DNA of 64,000 nucleotides from Mycobacterium sp. JS623 (GTDB taxonomy: Bacteria; Actinomycetota; Actinomycetes; Mycobacteriales; Mycobacteriaceae). Every line of letters starts with the position of its first letter. Position 1 is the first letter of the stretch. The stretch covers positions 5,332,001 through 5,396,000 of the forward strand of contig NC_019966.1 of NCBI RefSeq assembly GCF_000328565.1, in the 5' to 3' direction. Positions 35,249 through 43,361 of this stretch are shown piece after piece. The notes beneath the pieces were generated by a model that searched no databases, was not told the DNA's origin, and saw only the letters and a list, made by a program, of their open reading frames with translations. The position numbers and the translations under genes were made by a program.

Positions 35249-36696
35249 CGGGTGTACTCCTTTTCGATTGAAGGACGGCCGGCGCGGGGACGCAGCGCCG
35301 CCAGTACGGCGCCGCCTGCAAACGTGCCGACCAACAGCACGCCGATCACGGCGGCCGTGGTGCTCGAGCCGCCGACGAGCAGCGGCAGATTGGCAGCGGT
35401 CAGCACGAGTAGCGCCGCGAGACCCAGCAATCCGAGGCCGGGCGCGACGAGCGTGTGCCATGTTCTGGTGTCGACCCTGCTGCGGCGGAAGTACACGACG
35501 ACCGCGACGGAGGTCAGTGTCATCAGCGCGATGATGCCGACCGAGGAGATCCCGACGAACCAGGCGAACACCTGCGTGACGGGATCCAGGCCGGCCAACG
35601 CTGACGCGACCACAAGGACGAGCGCCGAGACGGTCTGCACTGCCGAGGCAACGTGTGGTGAGGCGTGCCTGACGTGGCTACGTCCGCACCTCGACGGCAG
35701 GGCGGCGGTGTTGCCGAGCGAAAAGACATAGCGCGCAAGCACATTGTGGAATGACAACAGCGCAGCGAAGAGGCTCGTGATCAAGAAGATCTGGACCAGG
35801 TCTCCGGCGACCGATCCGACGTAGCGGGTGGCGGTCTCGGTCAACATGCCCTCGGGGTTGTCGGTGGCCATCTTGACTGCACCGTCATCTCCCCACGCAC
35901 TGACCAGCGCCCAACTCGACAGCGCATAGAAGCCGCCGATCAGGAGGAGCGCGAGATACGTCGCACGCGGGATCGTCCGCGCCGGGTCGCGTGCCTCGTC
36001 GCGGAAGACGGCGGTGGCCTCGAAGCCGATGTAACCCGCCAGCGCGAAGATCAATGCGATGCCGGGTGCACCCGTGAAGAACTTGCCGGGATCGAAAGCG
36101 GCGGTGGAGATCCCGTTGTCGCCGCCATGGCCGATCACCGCGAGGTTGATCACCATCACGATGCCGACCTCACAAATCAGCAGAACACCGAGCACCTTGC
36201 CGGACAGCTCGATGTGCCGATAGCCCAGTGTCGCAACGACAGCCATCATCGCCAGCCCGTATACGTACCACGGCACCGACGGGCCGCCGTGCGACGTGAC
36301 GAGCTCATTGATCGCCGCGCCGATGTAGCCGTAGACCCCGCCCTGCACCGCGGTGTAGGACAGCAGCGCGAGGAACGCGGCGCCGAGCCCCATGTGCCTA
36401 CCCAGACCATGGCCGACGTAGGTGTAGAAGGCGCCTGCGCCAGGCACGTGTCTGGCCATCGCGGTGAAACCGACCGCGAACAGGATCAGGATCACGGTGC
36501 ACACCAGATAGGACGCCGGATAAGCGGCGCCGTTGCCCGCGGCGATCCCGATGGGGAACGTGCCTGCGACGACGGTCAGCGGTGCGGCGGCCGCTACGAC
36601 CATGAAGACGATCGCGGCTGGGCCGAGCCGGCCTGCGAGACGGTGGGGTTCGCGGTCGCGGACCTGAGGTCCGGACGCGAGGGCATCGGTTGTCAT
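35245..36696 (-). CDS. APC superfamily amino acid/amine permease
   Basis: Permease of 483 aa with about 12 membrane helices. It contains the APC signature region FMVVAAAAPLTVVAGTFPIG in helix 1, MARHVPGAGAFYTYVG near helix 3 and GYIGFEATAVFRDEARDP near helix 6. The ATG at 36696 begins the leftward operon with the amine oxidase, which it overlaps by 4 nt. The upstream 111-bp gap has two AATGAGAAT-type boxes shared with the aldehyde dehydrogenase and second permease promoters. Likely imports the amine oxidised by its partner. Confidence 0.92.
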   Translation of the reverse strand: MTTDALASGPQVRDREPHRLAGRLGPAAIVFMVVAAAAPLTVVAGTFPIGIAAGNGAAYPASYLVCTVILILFAVGFTAMARHVPGAGAFYTYVGHGLGRHMGLGAAFLALLSYTAVQGGVYGYIGAAINELVTSHGGPSVPWYVYGLAMMAVVATLGYRHIELSGKVLGVLLICEVGIVMVINLAVIGHGGDNGISTAAFDPGKFFTGAPGIALIFALAGYIGFEATAVFRDEARDPARTIPRATYLALLLIGGFYALSSWALVSAWGDDGAVKMATDNPEGMLTETATRYVGSVAGDLVQIFLITSLFAALLSFHNVLARYVFSLGNTAALPSRCGRSHVRHASPHVASAVQTVSALVLVVASALAGLDPVTQVFAWFVGISSVGIIALMTLTSVAVVVYFRRSRVDTRTWHTLVAPGLGLLGLAALLVLTAANLPLLVGGSSTTAAVIGVLLVGTFAGGAVLAALRPRAGRPSIEKEYTR

Positions 36697-36760
36697 GGCA
36701 ATCAGGCTTTCGTCTCGAGAATGGGTTTGGGTTGCGGCGTCGTGAAGCTTGCGATGAGTG

Positions 36761-36795
36761 AAATGAGAATGGCTCGGGCGAGAATTCTCATTTGA
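36761..36795. promoter_or_regulatory. Candidate IclR boxes upstream of permease-amine oxidase operon
   Basis: AAATGAGAAT at 36761-36770 and AATTCTCATTTGA at 36783-36795 are inverted copies of the TTCTCATTTGA motif found three times at 38381-38490. GAGAATTCTC (36780-36789) is a local palindrome. They lie upstream of the permease ATG at 36696. The IclR regulator at 39987-40703 is the likely binder. Confidence 0.55.
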
Positions 36796-36807
36796 CGCGA
36801 TTTCTGG

Positions 36808-38310
36808 TTACAGGGCCATATTGACGGCCTTCGTTTGGGTGTATTCGGCGATCGCACCCTCGCCGAGTTCGCGGCCCCAGCCGGATTGTTTGTAGCCGCC
36901 GAATGGAAGGGCAGTATCGAATGCGTTATGGCAATTCACCCACACCGTGCCCGCCTTGATCTGCGCCGCGACCGCATGTGCCGTCGACACGTCGCGGGTC
37001 CACACGCTGGCGGCCAGCCCGTACGGGGTGTCGTTGGCGGCGGCGCGCACGCCCTGGTCGCGGTTGAACGGAATCGCGACGGCGACCGGCCCGAAGATCT
37101 CTTCGCGGTAGACGCTGAAGTCGGGCCGCACGTTGACCAGCAGGCTGGGCTGCACGTAGAACCCCGTGTCGCCGTGGCGGCCGCCGCCGGCCAGCGCCCG
37201 GGCGCCGTGTTGAACGCCTGCATCGAGGTATCCGGTGACCTTCGTCAGCTGTTCACGCGACACCAGCGGGCCGATGTCGTTGGTCGGGTCCAGTCCCGGG
37301 CCGATCTTCTGCGCCCGTGCGAGATCGGCCACGCCCTCGGTGAACTCGTCGAAGATGCGGTCCTCGACGAGCAACCGGGTGCCGGCCGTGCAGGTCTGGC
37401 CGTGGTTGAACAGGAAGCCACTGGCAGCGCCGGGGATAGCCGCGTCCAGGTCGGCGTCGGCGAAGACGACCTGCGGGCTCTTGCCGCCGAGTTCCAGCGA
37501 GACCTTCTTGAGGTTGCCCGATGCGGCGTTGACGATCTTGCGGCCGACCTCGGTCGACCCGGTGAACGCGACCTTGTCGACGTCGGAGTGCGCGGACAGC
37601 GCCGCACCGATGTCGCCGAATCCGGTGAGCACGTTGACAACTCCGTCCGGTACGCCGGCGTCGGCGATGACCTCGGCCAGCAGCAGCGCGGTCAGCGGTG
37701 TCTGCTCGGCCGGCTTGAGGATCACGGTGTTGCCGCACGCAAGCGCTGGCGCGACCTTGAAGGCCGCCATCACCAGCGGGAAATTCCAGGGGATGATCTG
37801 CGCGCACACGCCGACCGGCTCGCGCAGCGTGAAGGCGTGGAACCGGCCGCCCGGCGCCCACGGCACCGACACCGGGATGGTGCGGCCCTCGATCTTGGTG
37901 GCCCAGCCGGCGTAGTAGTAGAAGATCTCCGCGGCCCACGTCACGTCGACGGCTTTGGCGACGGTCACCGACTTGCCGTTGTCGAGCGTTTCCAGCTGCG
38001 CGAACTGGTCGGCGCGCGCGGTGATGCCATCGGCGATGCGCCAGATGATCTGCTGGCGCTCGGCCGGGGTGAGCGACGGCCACGGGCCCTCGTCGAATGC
38101 GCGCCGCGCGGCTTTGACGGCCTTTTCGACGTCCTCGACGCCGCTGTGCGGCACCGTGGTGATCACCTCTTCGGTGGCGGGGTCGACGGTTTCGAAGCGC
38201 CGGCCGGAGAGCGCGTCGACCCACTGTCCGTCGACGAACATCTGCTTCGGCGTCGACACGAATTCGACCACACGCGGGTCGAGCCTGGTTGCTTCGGCGG
38301 CAATAGTCAT
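36808..38310 (-). CDS. NAD(P)-dependent aldehyde dehydrogenase
   Basis: Aldehyde dehydrogenase of 500 aa. The N-terminal cofactor fold contains PWNFPL near 169-174. The catalytic Glu is in LELGGKSP near 269-276 and the nucleophilic Cys in GQTCTAG near 303-309. The C-terminal GGYKQSGWGRELGEGAIAEYTQTK is typical of betaine/phenylacetaldehyde dehydrogenases, written here as GGYKQSGWGRELG and EYTQTK. It would oxidise the aldehyde produced by the nearby amine oxidase. The promoter in 38311-38532 is shared with the divergent permease and contains three motif copies. Confidence 0.95.
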   Translation of the reverse strand: MTIAAEATRLDPRVVEFVSTPKQMFVDGQWVDALSGRRFETVDPATEEVITTVPHSGVEDVEKAVKAARRAFDEGPWPSLTPAERQQIIWRIADGITARADQFAQLETLDNGKSVTVAKAVDVTWAAEIFYYYAGWATKIEGRTIPVSVPWAPGGRFHAFTLREPVGVCAQIIPWNFPLVMAAFKVAPALACGNTVILKPAEQTPLTALLLAEVIADAGVPDGVVNVLTGFGDIGAALSAHSDVDKVAFTGSTEVGRKIVNAASGNLKKVSLELGGKSPQVVFADADLDAAIPGAASGFLFNHGQTCTAGTRLLVEDRIFDEFTEGVADLARAQKIGPGLDPTNDIGPLVSREQLTKVTGYLDAGVQHGARALAGGGRHGDTGFYVQPSLLVNVRPDFSVYREEIFGPVAVAIPFNRDQGVRAAANDTPYGLAASVWTRDVSTAHAVAAQIKAGTVWVNCHNAFDTALPFGGYKQSGWGRELGEGAIAEYTQTKAVNMAL

Positions 38311-38380
38311 GCGGGCAAAAGTAACGCCGTGTTGTGAGTGAAGTCACTACTTATTTCGAATGGGAATTCGACGTATTCGC

Positions 38381-38490
38381 ATTCTCATTTGAAATGCAGT
38401 CGGTTTCTCATTTCAGCCGCGCGTTTGACCCTGTTGACGCACATTATCCAGCGGCATGGCGCTCGGGGATGATCGTGATTCTCATTTGAC
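38381..38490. promoter_or_regulatory. Three TTCTCATTTGA-type boxes in divergent promoter
   Basis: ATTCTCATTTGAAAT at 38381-38395, TTTCTCATTTCA at 38404-38415 and TTCTCATTTGAC at 38479-38490 lie between the leftward aldehyde dehydrogenase (start 38310) and the rightward permease (start 38533). Two more copies lie upstream of the permease-amine oxidase operon. Five copies near genes of one pathway strongly suggest operator sites for the linked IclR protein. Confidence 0.65.
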
Positions 38491-38532
38491 GATCCGCAAA
38501 GTTAACGTGGTGAAGGCGGTCGAAGCGGCAGG

Positions 38533-39990
38533 ATGAGCTACGTGCGACCGATCAGAAGCAGCTCACCGGTCTCCGGCCTGCAGCGAGGACAGCTGTCCTT
38601 CGCGCAGGTCTTGGGTCAGTCGGTGTCCGCGGTCGCGCCGTCGGCGGTGATGGTGACGCTGCCGGCACTCGTGATTCCGGCGGCGGGCCGGTGGACTCTT
38701 GGCGTATTCGTCGTCACGGCGCTCCTGATGGCCGCTGTCGGCTACTGCGTCGGCCAGTTCGCCACTCGGATGGTCGCGGTCAGCGGGCTCTACAGCTACA
38801 CGGTCAAGGGCCTCGGCCCGGGAGCCGGGATCGCCGCCGGGTGGTCGCTGGTGATCGGGTACGCGGCGGCGGCAATGGCAAGTTCGGTCGGTGCCGCGAA
38901 TTACCTTGCGGCACTGTTGAATCGCCTCGGAGTGCCGAGCGGTGCGGTGACGATCACGGTGCTTGCACTTGTCGTCGGCGCGGTCGCGCTGACGTTGATG
39001 ATCAGAGGTATCCGGTTGTCCGCCAGGATCTCGCTGACTGTGGAGGTGTTCGCGATCGTGGTCGCGGCCGCGGTGTTGGTGATCGCCTTCGGCGGCTCGA
39101 TCGCTGGTGGCCGCGCGCCGCCCGAAGTCTCCGACGGGCAGTCGCATTCGGCGCTGGGCTTCGCGCTGCTGCTCGCGATCACGTCGTTCGTCGGCTTCGA
39201 AAGCGCGGGGACCGTCGCACGTGAGGCCCGCAGACCGTTCGTTACCGTGCCGCGCGCGATTCGGTGGACGCCGATCGCGCTCGGCGTGCTCTACGTCTTC
39301 GCCGCAGCCATGCAGTCGACCCAAACCATCAGGGCCGGCATCGGTTCCGTGCCGATAGTGCTCACCTTGCCCGCCAGCGCGGGTGCGGGCTCGACGGCGC
39401 TGTCCATCGCGATGGAGCTCGGCATCACGGCGTCGTGGTTCGCCTGCATCATCGGTTCCACGACAGCGCTGTCGCGCACCCTGTTCGCGATGGGACGCGA
39501 GGGGGTGGTGCCCGAGGCCGTCGGAAGTACCAATCGTCGCTACCACACACCACATGTCGCGCTGCTGCTCGCAATGCCGGTCATCGTGGTGGTGCCGCTG
39601 GTGTACCTGTGGGTGACCGGTTCCAGCCGCGAAGTGCTGATCGGGCTGCTCGCGGTGTCGGCCCATGGGTATGTCGGCGCGTACCTGTTGGTGTGCCTGG
39701 CGACACCGGTGTTCCTGCGCCGGATCGGAGAATTGACCAGGCTGCCGTTGGTGATCGGTGTGGCAACCGCGGCGGTGATGATCGCGATAATCGTTTGGGC
39801 CGCACTGACATTGGAGTCGCCGGTGTGGATCGCGACTGCGGTGTATGCCGGGCTGCTTGCGGCGGGCTTCGCGCTGTACGCGTTCCGGCTGCGGCGGGTG
39901 CCAGGGTTGACCGAACGCGTCGGGGTGTTCGACGAGACCGTCGAGGGTGACCTGCTGGCGGACTACAACCCGTGGAAGGTACGGCGATGA
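38533..39990 (+). CDS. APC superfamily permease
   Basis: A 485-aa permease with about 12 hydrophobic helices, including SQSVSAVAPSAVMVTLPALV-like helix 1 (given as SVSAVAPSAVMVTLPAL) and SFVGFESAGTVAREARRP near helix 6, the APC substrate segment. The family moves amino acids or amines in exchange for protons. It is divergent from the aldehyde dehydrogenase and overlaps the IclR gene by 4 nt (ATGA), so transporter and regulator are co-expressed. It differs from the other permease in sequence but probably serves the same amine regulon. Confidence 0.9.
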   Translation: MSYVRPIRSSSPVSGLQRGQLSFAQVLGQSVSAVAPSAVMVTLPALVIPAAGRWTLGVFVVTALLMAAVGYCVGQFATRMVAVSGLYSYTVKGLGPGAGIAAGWSLVIGYAAAAMASSVGAANYLAALLNRLGVPSGAVTITVLALVVGAVALTLMIRGIRLSARISLTVEVFAIVVAAAVLVIAFGGSIAGGRAPPEVSDGQSHSALGFALLLAITSFVGFESAGTVAREARRPFVTVPRAIRWTPIALGVLYVFAAAMQSTQTIRAGIGSVPIVLTLPASAGAGSTALSIAMELGITASWFACIIGSTTALSRTLFAMGREGVVPEAVGSTNRRYHTPHVALLLAMPVIVVVPLVYLWVTGSSREVLIGLLAVSAHGYVGAYLLVCLATPVFLRRIGELTRLPLVIGVATAAVMIAIIVWAALTLESPVWIATAVYAGLLAAGFALYAFRLRRVPGLTERVGVFDETVEGDLLADYNPWKVRR

Positions 39991-40703
39991 GCCCGGCCGA
40001 CGGGACGCTGTCGGGGCGACAGCCGAAGGCGGTGCAGAGCGCGCTGCGAGTGCTCGAGGAGGTGGCGCGGGCAGGCGTCGGTGTGACGGCCAAGGAGATC
40101 GCCGAGAACCTGTCGATGCCGTCGGCGACCGCGTATCGATTGCTGAATCTGCTTGTGGCCGAGGGGTATATCGTCCGGCTGCCCGATCTGTCCGGGTTCT
40201 CACTGGGGCATCGGATGGGCGTGTTGATCGACGCGGCGGTCGCGCCGACGGTGTGCACGGCAGCGCGCGAGGTGCTCTCGGAGGTTCGGTTGTCGGTGCG
40301 CTTCGGTGTGCACCTGTTTTACTTCACCAACACCGCGGTGCGGGCTGCCGATCTGGACAGCGAATTTCCGCCGCCGGTCGGCGAGGCGGTGCTGAACAGG
40401 AATCTGCATCGTTCCGCTGTCGGCCGGCTGCTGTTGGCCGAGAAGCAACACCTCGACGGGTTGGTTCCGGTCAGTGAGGAACTACTCGCGACGCTCGACG
40501 CCGTCCGGCAGCAGGGTTTCGCGACGCAGACCGGCGAGCTTCGCGAGGACTGTGCGTGCGTCGCTGTGCCGGTCCGGGCGCCGTCGGGCGCGCTGGTCGC
40601 GGCGTTGGGTATGTCGGGCCGGGCGGACCAGGATCTATTGCTGACCAAGCAAGTACCAGCGCTGACGGAGTGCGCGGCTCTCCTGAGCCCCCTGCTGGCC
40701 TAG
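39987..40703 (+). CDS. IclR family regulator
   Basis: A regulator of 238 aa. The N-terminal winged helix carries VTAKEIAENLSMPSATAYRLL at about 33-53, given in parts as VTAKEIAENLSM and PSATAYRLLNLL. The C-terminal effector domain runs from about 80 to the end. ATG at 39987 overlaps the permease stop and replaces an earlier in-frame start at 39972. Position and the five shared boxes suggest control of amine oxidase, aldehyde dehydrogenase and both permeases. Whether it represses or activates cannot be told. Confidence 0.9.
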   Translation: MSPADGTLSGRQPKAVQSALRVLEEVARAGVGVTAKEIAENLSMPSATAYRLLNLLVAEGYIVRLPDLSGFSLGHRMGVLIDAAVAPTVCTAAREVLSEVRLSVRFGVHLFYFTNTAVRAADLDSEFPPPVGEAVLNRNLHRSAVGRLLLAEKQHLDGLVPVSEELLATLDAVRQQGFATQTGELREDCACVAVPVRAPSGALVAALGMSGRADQDLLLTKQVPALTECAALLSPLLA

Positions 40704-40708
40704 TTTCC

Positions 40709-40769
40709 GCCGAAACGGCATTCCAGTCCGCATCTACTCGAACTTTCTGTGCTGGAATACCGTTTCGGC
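40709..40769. repeat. 61-bp palindromic repeat family 2, copy B
   Basis: Arms GCCGAAACGGCATTCCAG (40709-40726) and 40752-40769 pair at 17 of 18 positions, with a 25-nt loop. It lies between convergent genes IclR (ends 40703) and the DUF559-type gene (ends 40774), where it could terminate both. It has the same length as copies A and C. Confidence 0.92.
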
Positions 40770-40773
40770 GCAT

Positions 40774-41625
40774 TCAGTTTGGTTGCCAACCGCGCGAGAC
40801 CATCGCGTCCCACGCCTGCCGGACGAGGTCGGCGTCGCTGTCTTCCTTGATCGCACGCACGACGTTCCAACCGAGTCGTGCCAGCTTCGGCCACACCCGC
40901 ATGTCCTTGACGTATTGGGCCCGGTCAGTCCGGTGTTGGTCACCGTCATATTCAGCGCCGACCATAAAGTCCTCCCATCCCATATCGATCATTCGCACAT
41001 ATCGACCGCACTCGTCGTAGATGGCTATTTGCGTCGTCGGCTTGGGCAGGCCCGCATCAATGAAGATCAACCGCAGGCGGGTCTCCTGCGGTGATGCCGC
41101 GCCGCCGTCGACGAGCGGCAGCACAGCCTTGAGTTTCGCGACGCCGCGCGCGCCCTTGTAGCGCTTAGTGAGCAGCAGGACGTCCTCGATGGAGAACGGC
41201 GCGGCGCGCAAGAGGGCGTCAAGGCGCGCGACGGCCTGGCCTCGCTCGAGGTAGCGGCCCAAATCGAACGCCGTCCGCGCGGGTGTCGTGACCGGCAGTT
41301 GCCCCAGCCATGTCCACTCGTCATCGGTGACGCGTTCATTGCGAACGATGATCCCTCCCGGCGGGTGCGTGTTGTTCCACAGGAGCTCAATCGGGACATC
41401 GTCGTCGACCCATTCCGCGCCATGCAACGCGGAGGCGGCAGCACCGGTGACAATGCCGTTGCGTTTCGACCACAACCACGCACCGACCGTCCTGTCCGCA
41501 AGCGACGGTTCGCTTCCCCGCTGACGATGCACGTTCGGATACATCGGTCGGTACCAACGACGAAGTTCACGTCGCGTCACGACCCGGCTGGCGACGGCCT
41601 CACTACCGATAAAGTTCTCCCCCAT
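40774..41625 (-). CDS. DUF559-type nuclease-fold protein flanked by palindromes
   Basis: A 283-aa protein of a type common in mycobacteria. The N-terminal half resembles AbiEi-like antitoxin/winged domains (RRELRRWYRP, then DRTVGAW). The C-terminal part from about 180 has a Vsr/DUF559-like endonuclease core: Glu181, Asp214, then EYDGDQH at 225-231 and RLGWNVVRA near 249-257. These match the PD-(D/E)xK fold in order. The ATG at 41625 is preferred; an upstream start inside the palindrome at 41694 would add 23 repeat-encoded residues. Copies B and C of the 61-bp repeat flank the gene on both sides. Function is not known; nuclease activity is inferred from fold only. Confidence 0.72.
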   Translation of the reverse strand: MGENFIGSEAVASRVVTRRELRRWYRPMYPNVHRQRGSEPSLADRTVGAWLWSKRNGIVTGAAASALHGAEWVDDDVPIELLWNNTHPPGGIIVRNERVTDDEWTWLGQLPVTTPARTAFDLGRYLERGQAVARLDALLRAAPFSIEDVLLLTKRYKGARGVAKLKAVLPLVDGGAASPQETRLRLIFIDAGLPKPTTQIAIYDECGRYVRMIDMGWEDFMVGAEYDGDQHRTDRAQYVKDMRVWPKLARLGWNVVRAIKEDSDADLVRQAWDAMVSRGWQPN

Positions 41626-41643
41626 GGCCGCATACTGTCCGCA

Positions 41644-41682
41644 GCCACCGACAAGCCGGAGAAGCGAGCCACCGACAAGCCG
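41644..41682. repeat. 15-bp direct repeat beside palindrome copy C
   Basis: GCCACCGACAAGCCG occurs at 41644-41658 and 41668-41682, a period of 24 bp, in the gap between the DUF559-type gene start and palindrome copy C, whose first base is shared. It may mark a small local duplication next to the repeat. Confidence 0.8.
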
Positions 41683-41742
41683 CCGAAACGGCATTCCGGC
41701 ACGCCTCTTCTCGCACTTTCCGTGCTGGAATGCCGTTTCGGC
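41682..41742. repeat. 61-bp palindromic repeat family 2, copy C
   Basis: Perfect arms reach 18 bp each (41680-41697 and 41727-41744), and inner CGGCACG/CGTGCTG sequences extend the stem with one mismatch. The copy ends 5 nt before the stop of the leftward acyl-CoA synthetase. Its loop is close to that of copy A. With copy B it brackets the DUF559-type gene. Confidence 0.93.
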
Positions 41743-41747
41743 GGAAT

Positions 41748-43361
41748 CTAGAGGCCGAGGATCCTAACGCTCTCCTCGCGCATCTCGACCTTGCGCACCT
41801 TGCCGGTGACGGTCATCGGGAAGTCGTCGACGACGTGTACGTAGCGCGGAATCTTGTAGTGAGCCAGCTTGCCGTTCGCAAAGGCCTTGATGGCGTCGGC
41901 GTCCAGTGCGGGCCGGCCCGGCTTCATCCGGATCCACGCACAAAGCTCCTCGCCGTACTTCTCGTCGGGAACACCGATCACCTGAGCATCTTCGATGTCG
42001 GGGTGCGTGTAGAGGAACTCCTCGATTTCACGGGGGTAGACGTTCTCGCCGCCGCGGATCACCATGTCCTTGATGCGGCCAACGATGTTGCAGTAGCCGT
42101 CTTCTCGCATCACCGCGAGGTCGCCGGTGTGCATCCAGCCCTCGGCGTCGATCGCCTCACGCGTCTTCTCATTGTCGTTCCAGTAGCCCAGCATCAGCGA
42201 GTAGCCCCGCGTGCAGAACTCGCCCGGCTGACCACGCTCGACAATGTCGCCCGTGTCCGGATCCACGACCTTGACCTCGATATGGGGATGTGCGCGGCCC
42301 ACGGATGCGGTCCGCCGCTCCAGGTCGTCCTCGATGCGGGTCTGGCAACTCACCGGCGACGTCTCCGTCATGCCGTAGGCGATGGCAACCTCCGACATGT
42401 TCATGTCGTTGACACAGTGCTTCATCACCTCGATCGGGCACACCGATCCCGCCATGATTCCGGTGCGCAACGACGACAGATCGGTGTTCGCGAAGTCGGG
42501 GTAATTCTGCATGGCGATGAACATCGTCGGCACCCCGTAAACGCCTGTGCAGCACTCCTTTTCGATCGTCGCAAGCGTTACCGCCGGGTCGAACCCCGGT
42601 GCGGGAATCACCATGGTGGCACCGTGACTCGTGCAGCCCAGGTTTCCCATCACCATGCCGAAGCAGTGGTAGAACGGCACCGGAATACAGAGACGATCGC
42701 CCGGCCCCAGCCCGATCAGCTCGGTGGTGAAGTATCCATTGTTCAGAATATTGCGGTGCGACAGCGTCGCACCCTTCGGGAAACCCGTTGTGCCCGAAGT
42801 GTACTGGATATTGATTGGCTCGTGGTTGTCCAGGCAGGCGGAACGGGTACGCAGCTCTGTCGCGGTCACGCGCTCGGCACCGCTGCGCAGCTTCTCCCAG
42901 TCGGGGGTGCCCAGAAAGAGGACCTCTCTGAGGACATGGGAGTCGGCGCGCACCTCGTCAACCATGGCCATGTAATCCGAAGTCTTGAACGCCGTCGCGG
43001 AGATCAGCGTGCGCACACCCGACTGATTCAGCACATAGGCCAGTTCATGCGTGCGGTAGGCAGGATTGATGTTGACCAAGATCGCACCGATCTTCGCCGT
43101 CGCGTATTGGACGATGGTCCACTCCGCGCAGTTGGGCGACCAGATTCCCACCCTCTCGCCCGGCTCGATGCCCAGGGCCATGAGAGCTCTTGCTACCACG
43201 TTGATTTCGTCGTTGAGCTCGCTATATGTCCACCGGCGGCCCGATGCGACCTCGACGAGTGCCTCCACATCGGGGTGCGCGGCAACGGTGCGCTCGAAGT
43301 TGTCCCCGATCGTCTCCTCGAGAATCGGAATGTCGGTCGGGCCCGCGTCGTAGGACTTCAT
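41748..43361 (-). CDS. Acyl-CoA synthetase (FadD-type)
   Basis: AMP-forming ligase of 537 aa with P-loop [13 protein letters not shown] near 184-196, ATP motif YGMTETSPV near 335-343, [10 protein letters not shown] near 416-425 and the hinge [20 protein letters not shown] given in parts as [10 protein letters not shown] and [10 protein letters not shown]. The catalytic Lys is near the end in TGKVRKVEM. Similar to medium/long-chain fatty acyl-CoA synthetases. Its ATG overlaps the next ligase stop by 4 nt (ATGA). It follows the partner ligase in one leftward operon. Substrate undetermined. Confidence 0.92.
   Translation of the reverse strand: MKSYDAGPTDIPILEETIGDNFERTVAAHPDVEALVEVASGRRWTYSELNDEINVVARALMALGIEPGERVGIWSPNCAEWTIVQYATAKIGAILVNINPAYRTHELAYVLNQSGVRTLISATAFKTSDYMAMVDEVRADSHVLREVLFLGTPDWEKLRSGAERVTATELRTRSACLDNHEPINIQYTSGTTGFPKGATLSHRNILNNGYFTTELIGLGPGDRLCIPVPFYHCFGMVMGNLGCTSHGATMVIPAPGFDPAVTLATIEKECCTGVYGVPTMFIAMQNYPDFANTDLSSLRTGIMAGSVCPIEVMKHCVNDMNMSEVAIAYGMTETSPVSCQTRIEDDLERRTASVGRAHPHIEVKVVDPDTGDIVERGQPGEFCTRGYSLMLGYWNDNEKTREAIDAEGWMHTGDLAVMREDGYCNIVGRIKDMVIRGGENVYPREIEEFLYTHPDIEDAQVIGVPDEKYGEELCAWIRMKPGRPALDADAIKAFANGKLAHYKIPRYVHVVDDFPMTVTGKVRKVEMREESVRILGL

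Noticed and set aside
33806..35731. Long plus-strand open frame (641 codons) opposite the amine oxidase
   Set aside because: It is rich in Arg, Val, Asp and His with no recognisable motif, as expected from the antisense of a high-GC gene; the minus-strand amine oxidase has all catalytic residues.
36835..38337. Plus-strand frame of 500 codons opposite the aldehyde dehydrogenase
   Set aside because: Mirror of a gene with intact catalytic Cys and Glu; composition is non-protein-like.
33242..41742. CRISPR-like array made by the 61-bp repeats
   Set aside because: Only three copies, kilobases apart, palindromic throughout, with no regular spacers or cas genes.
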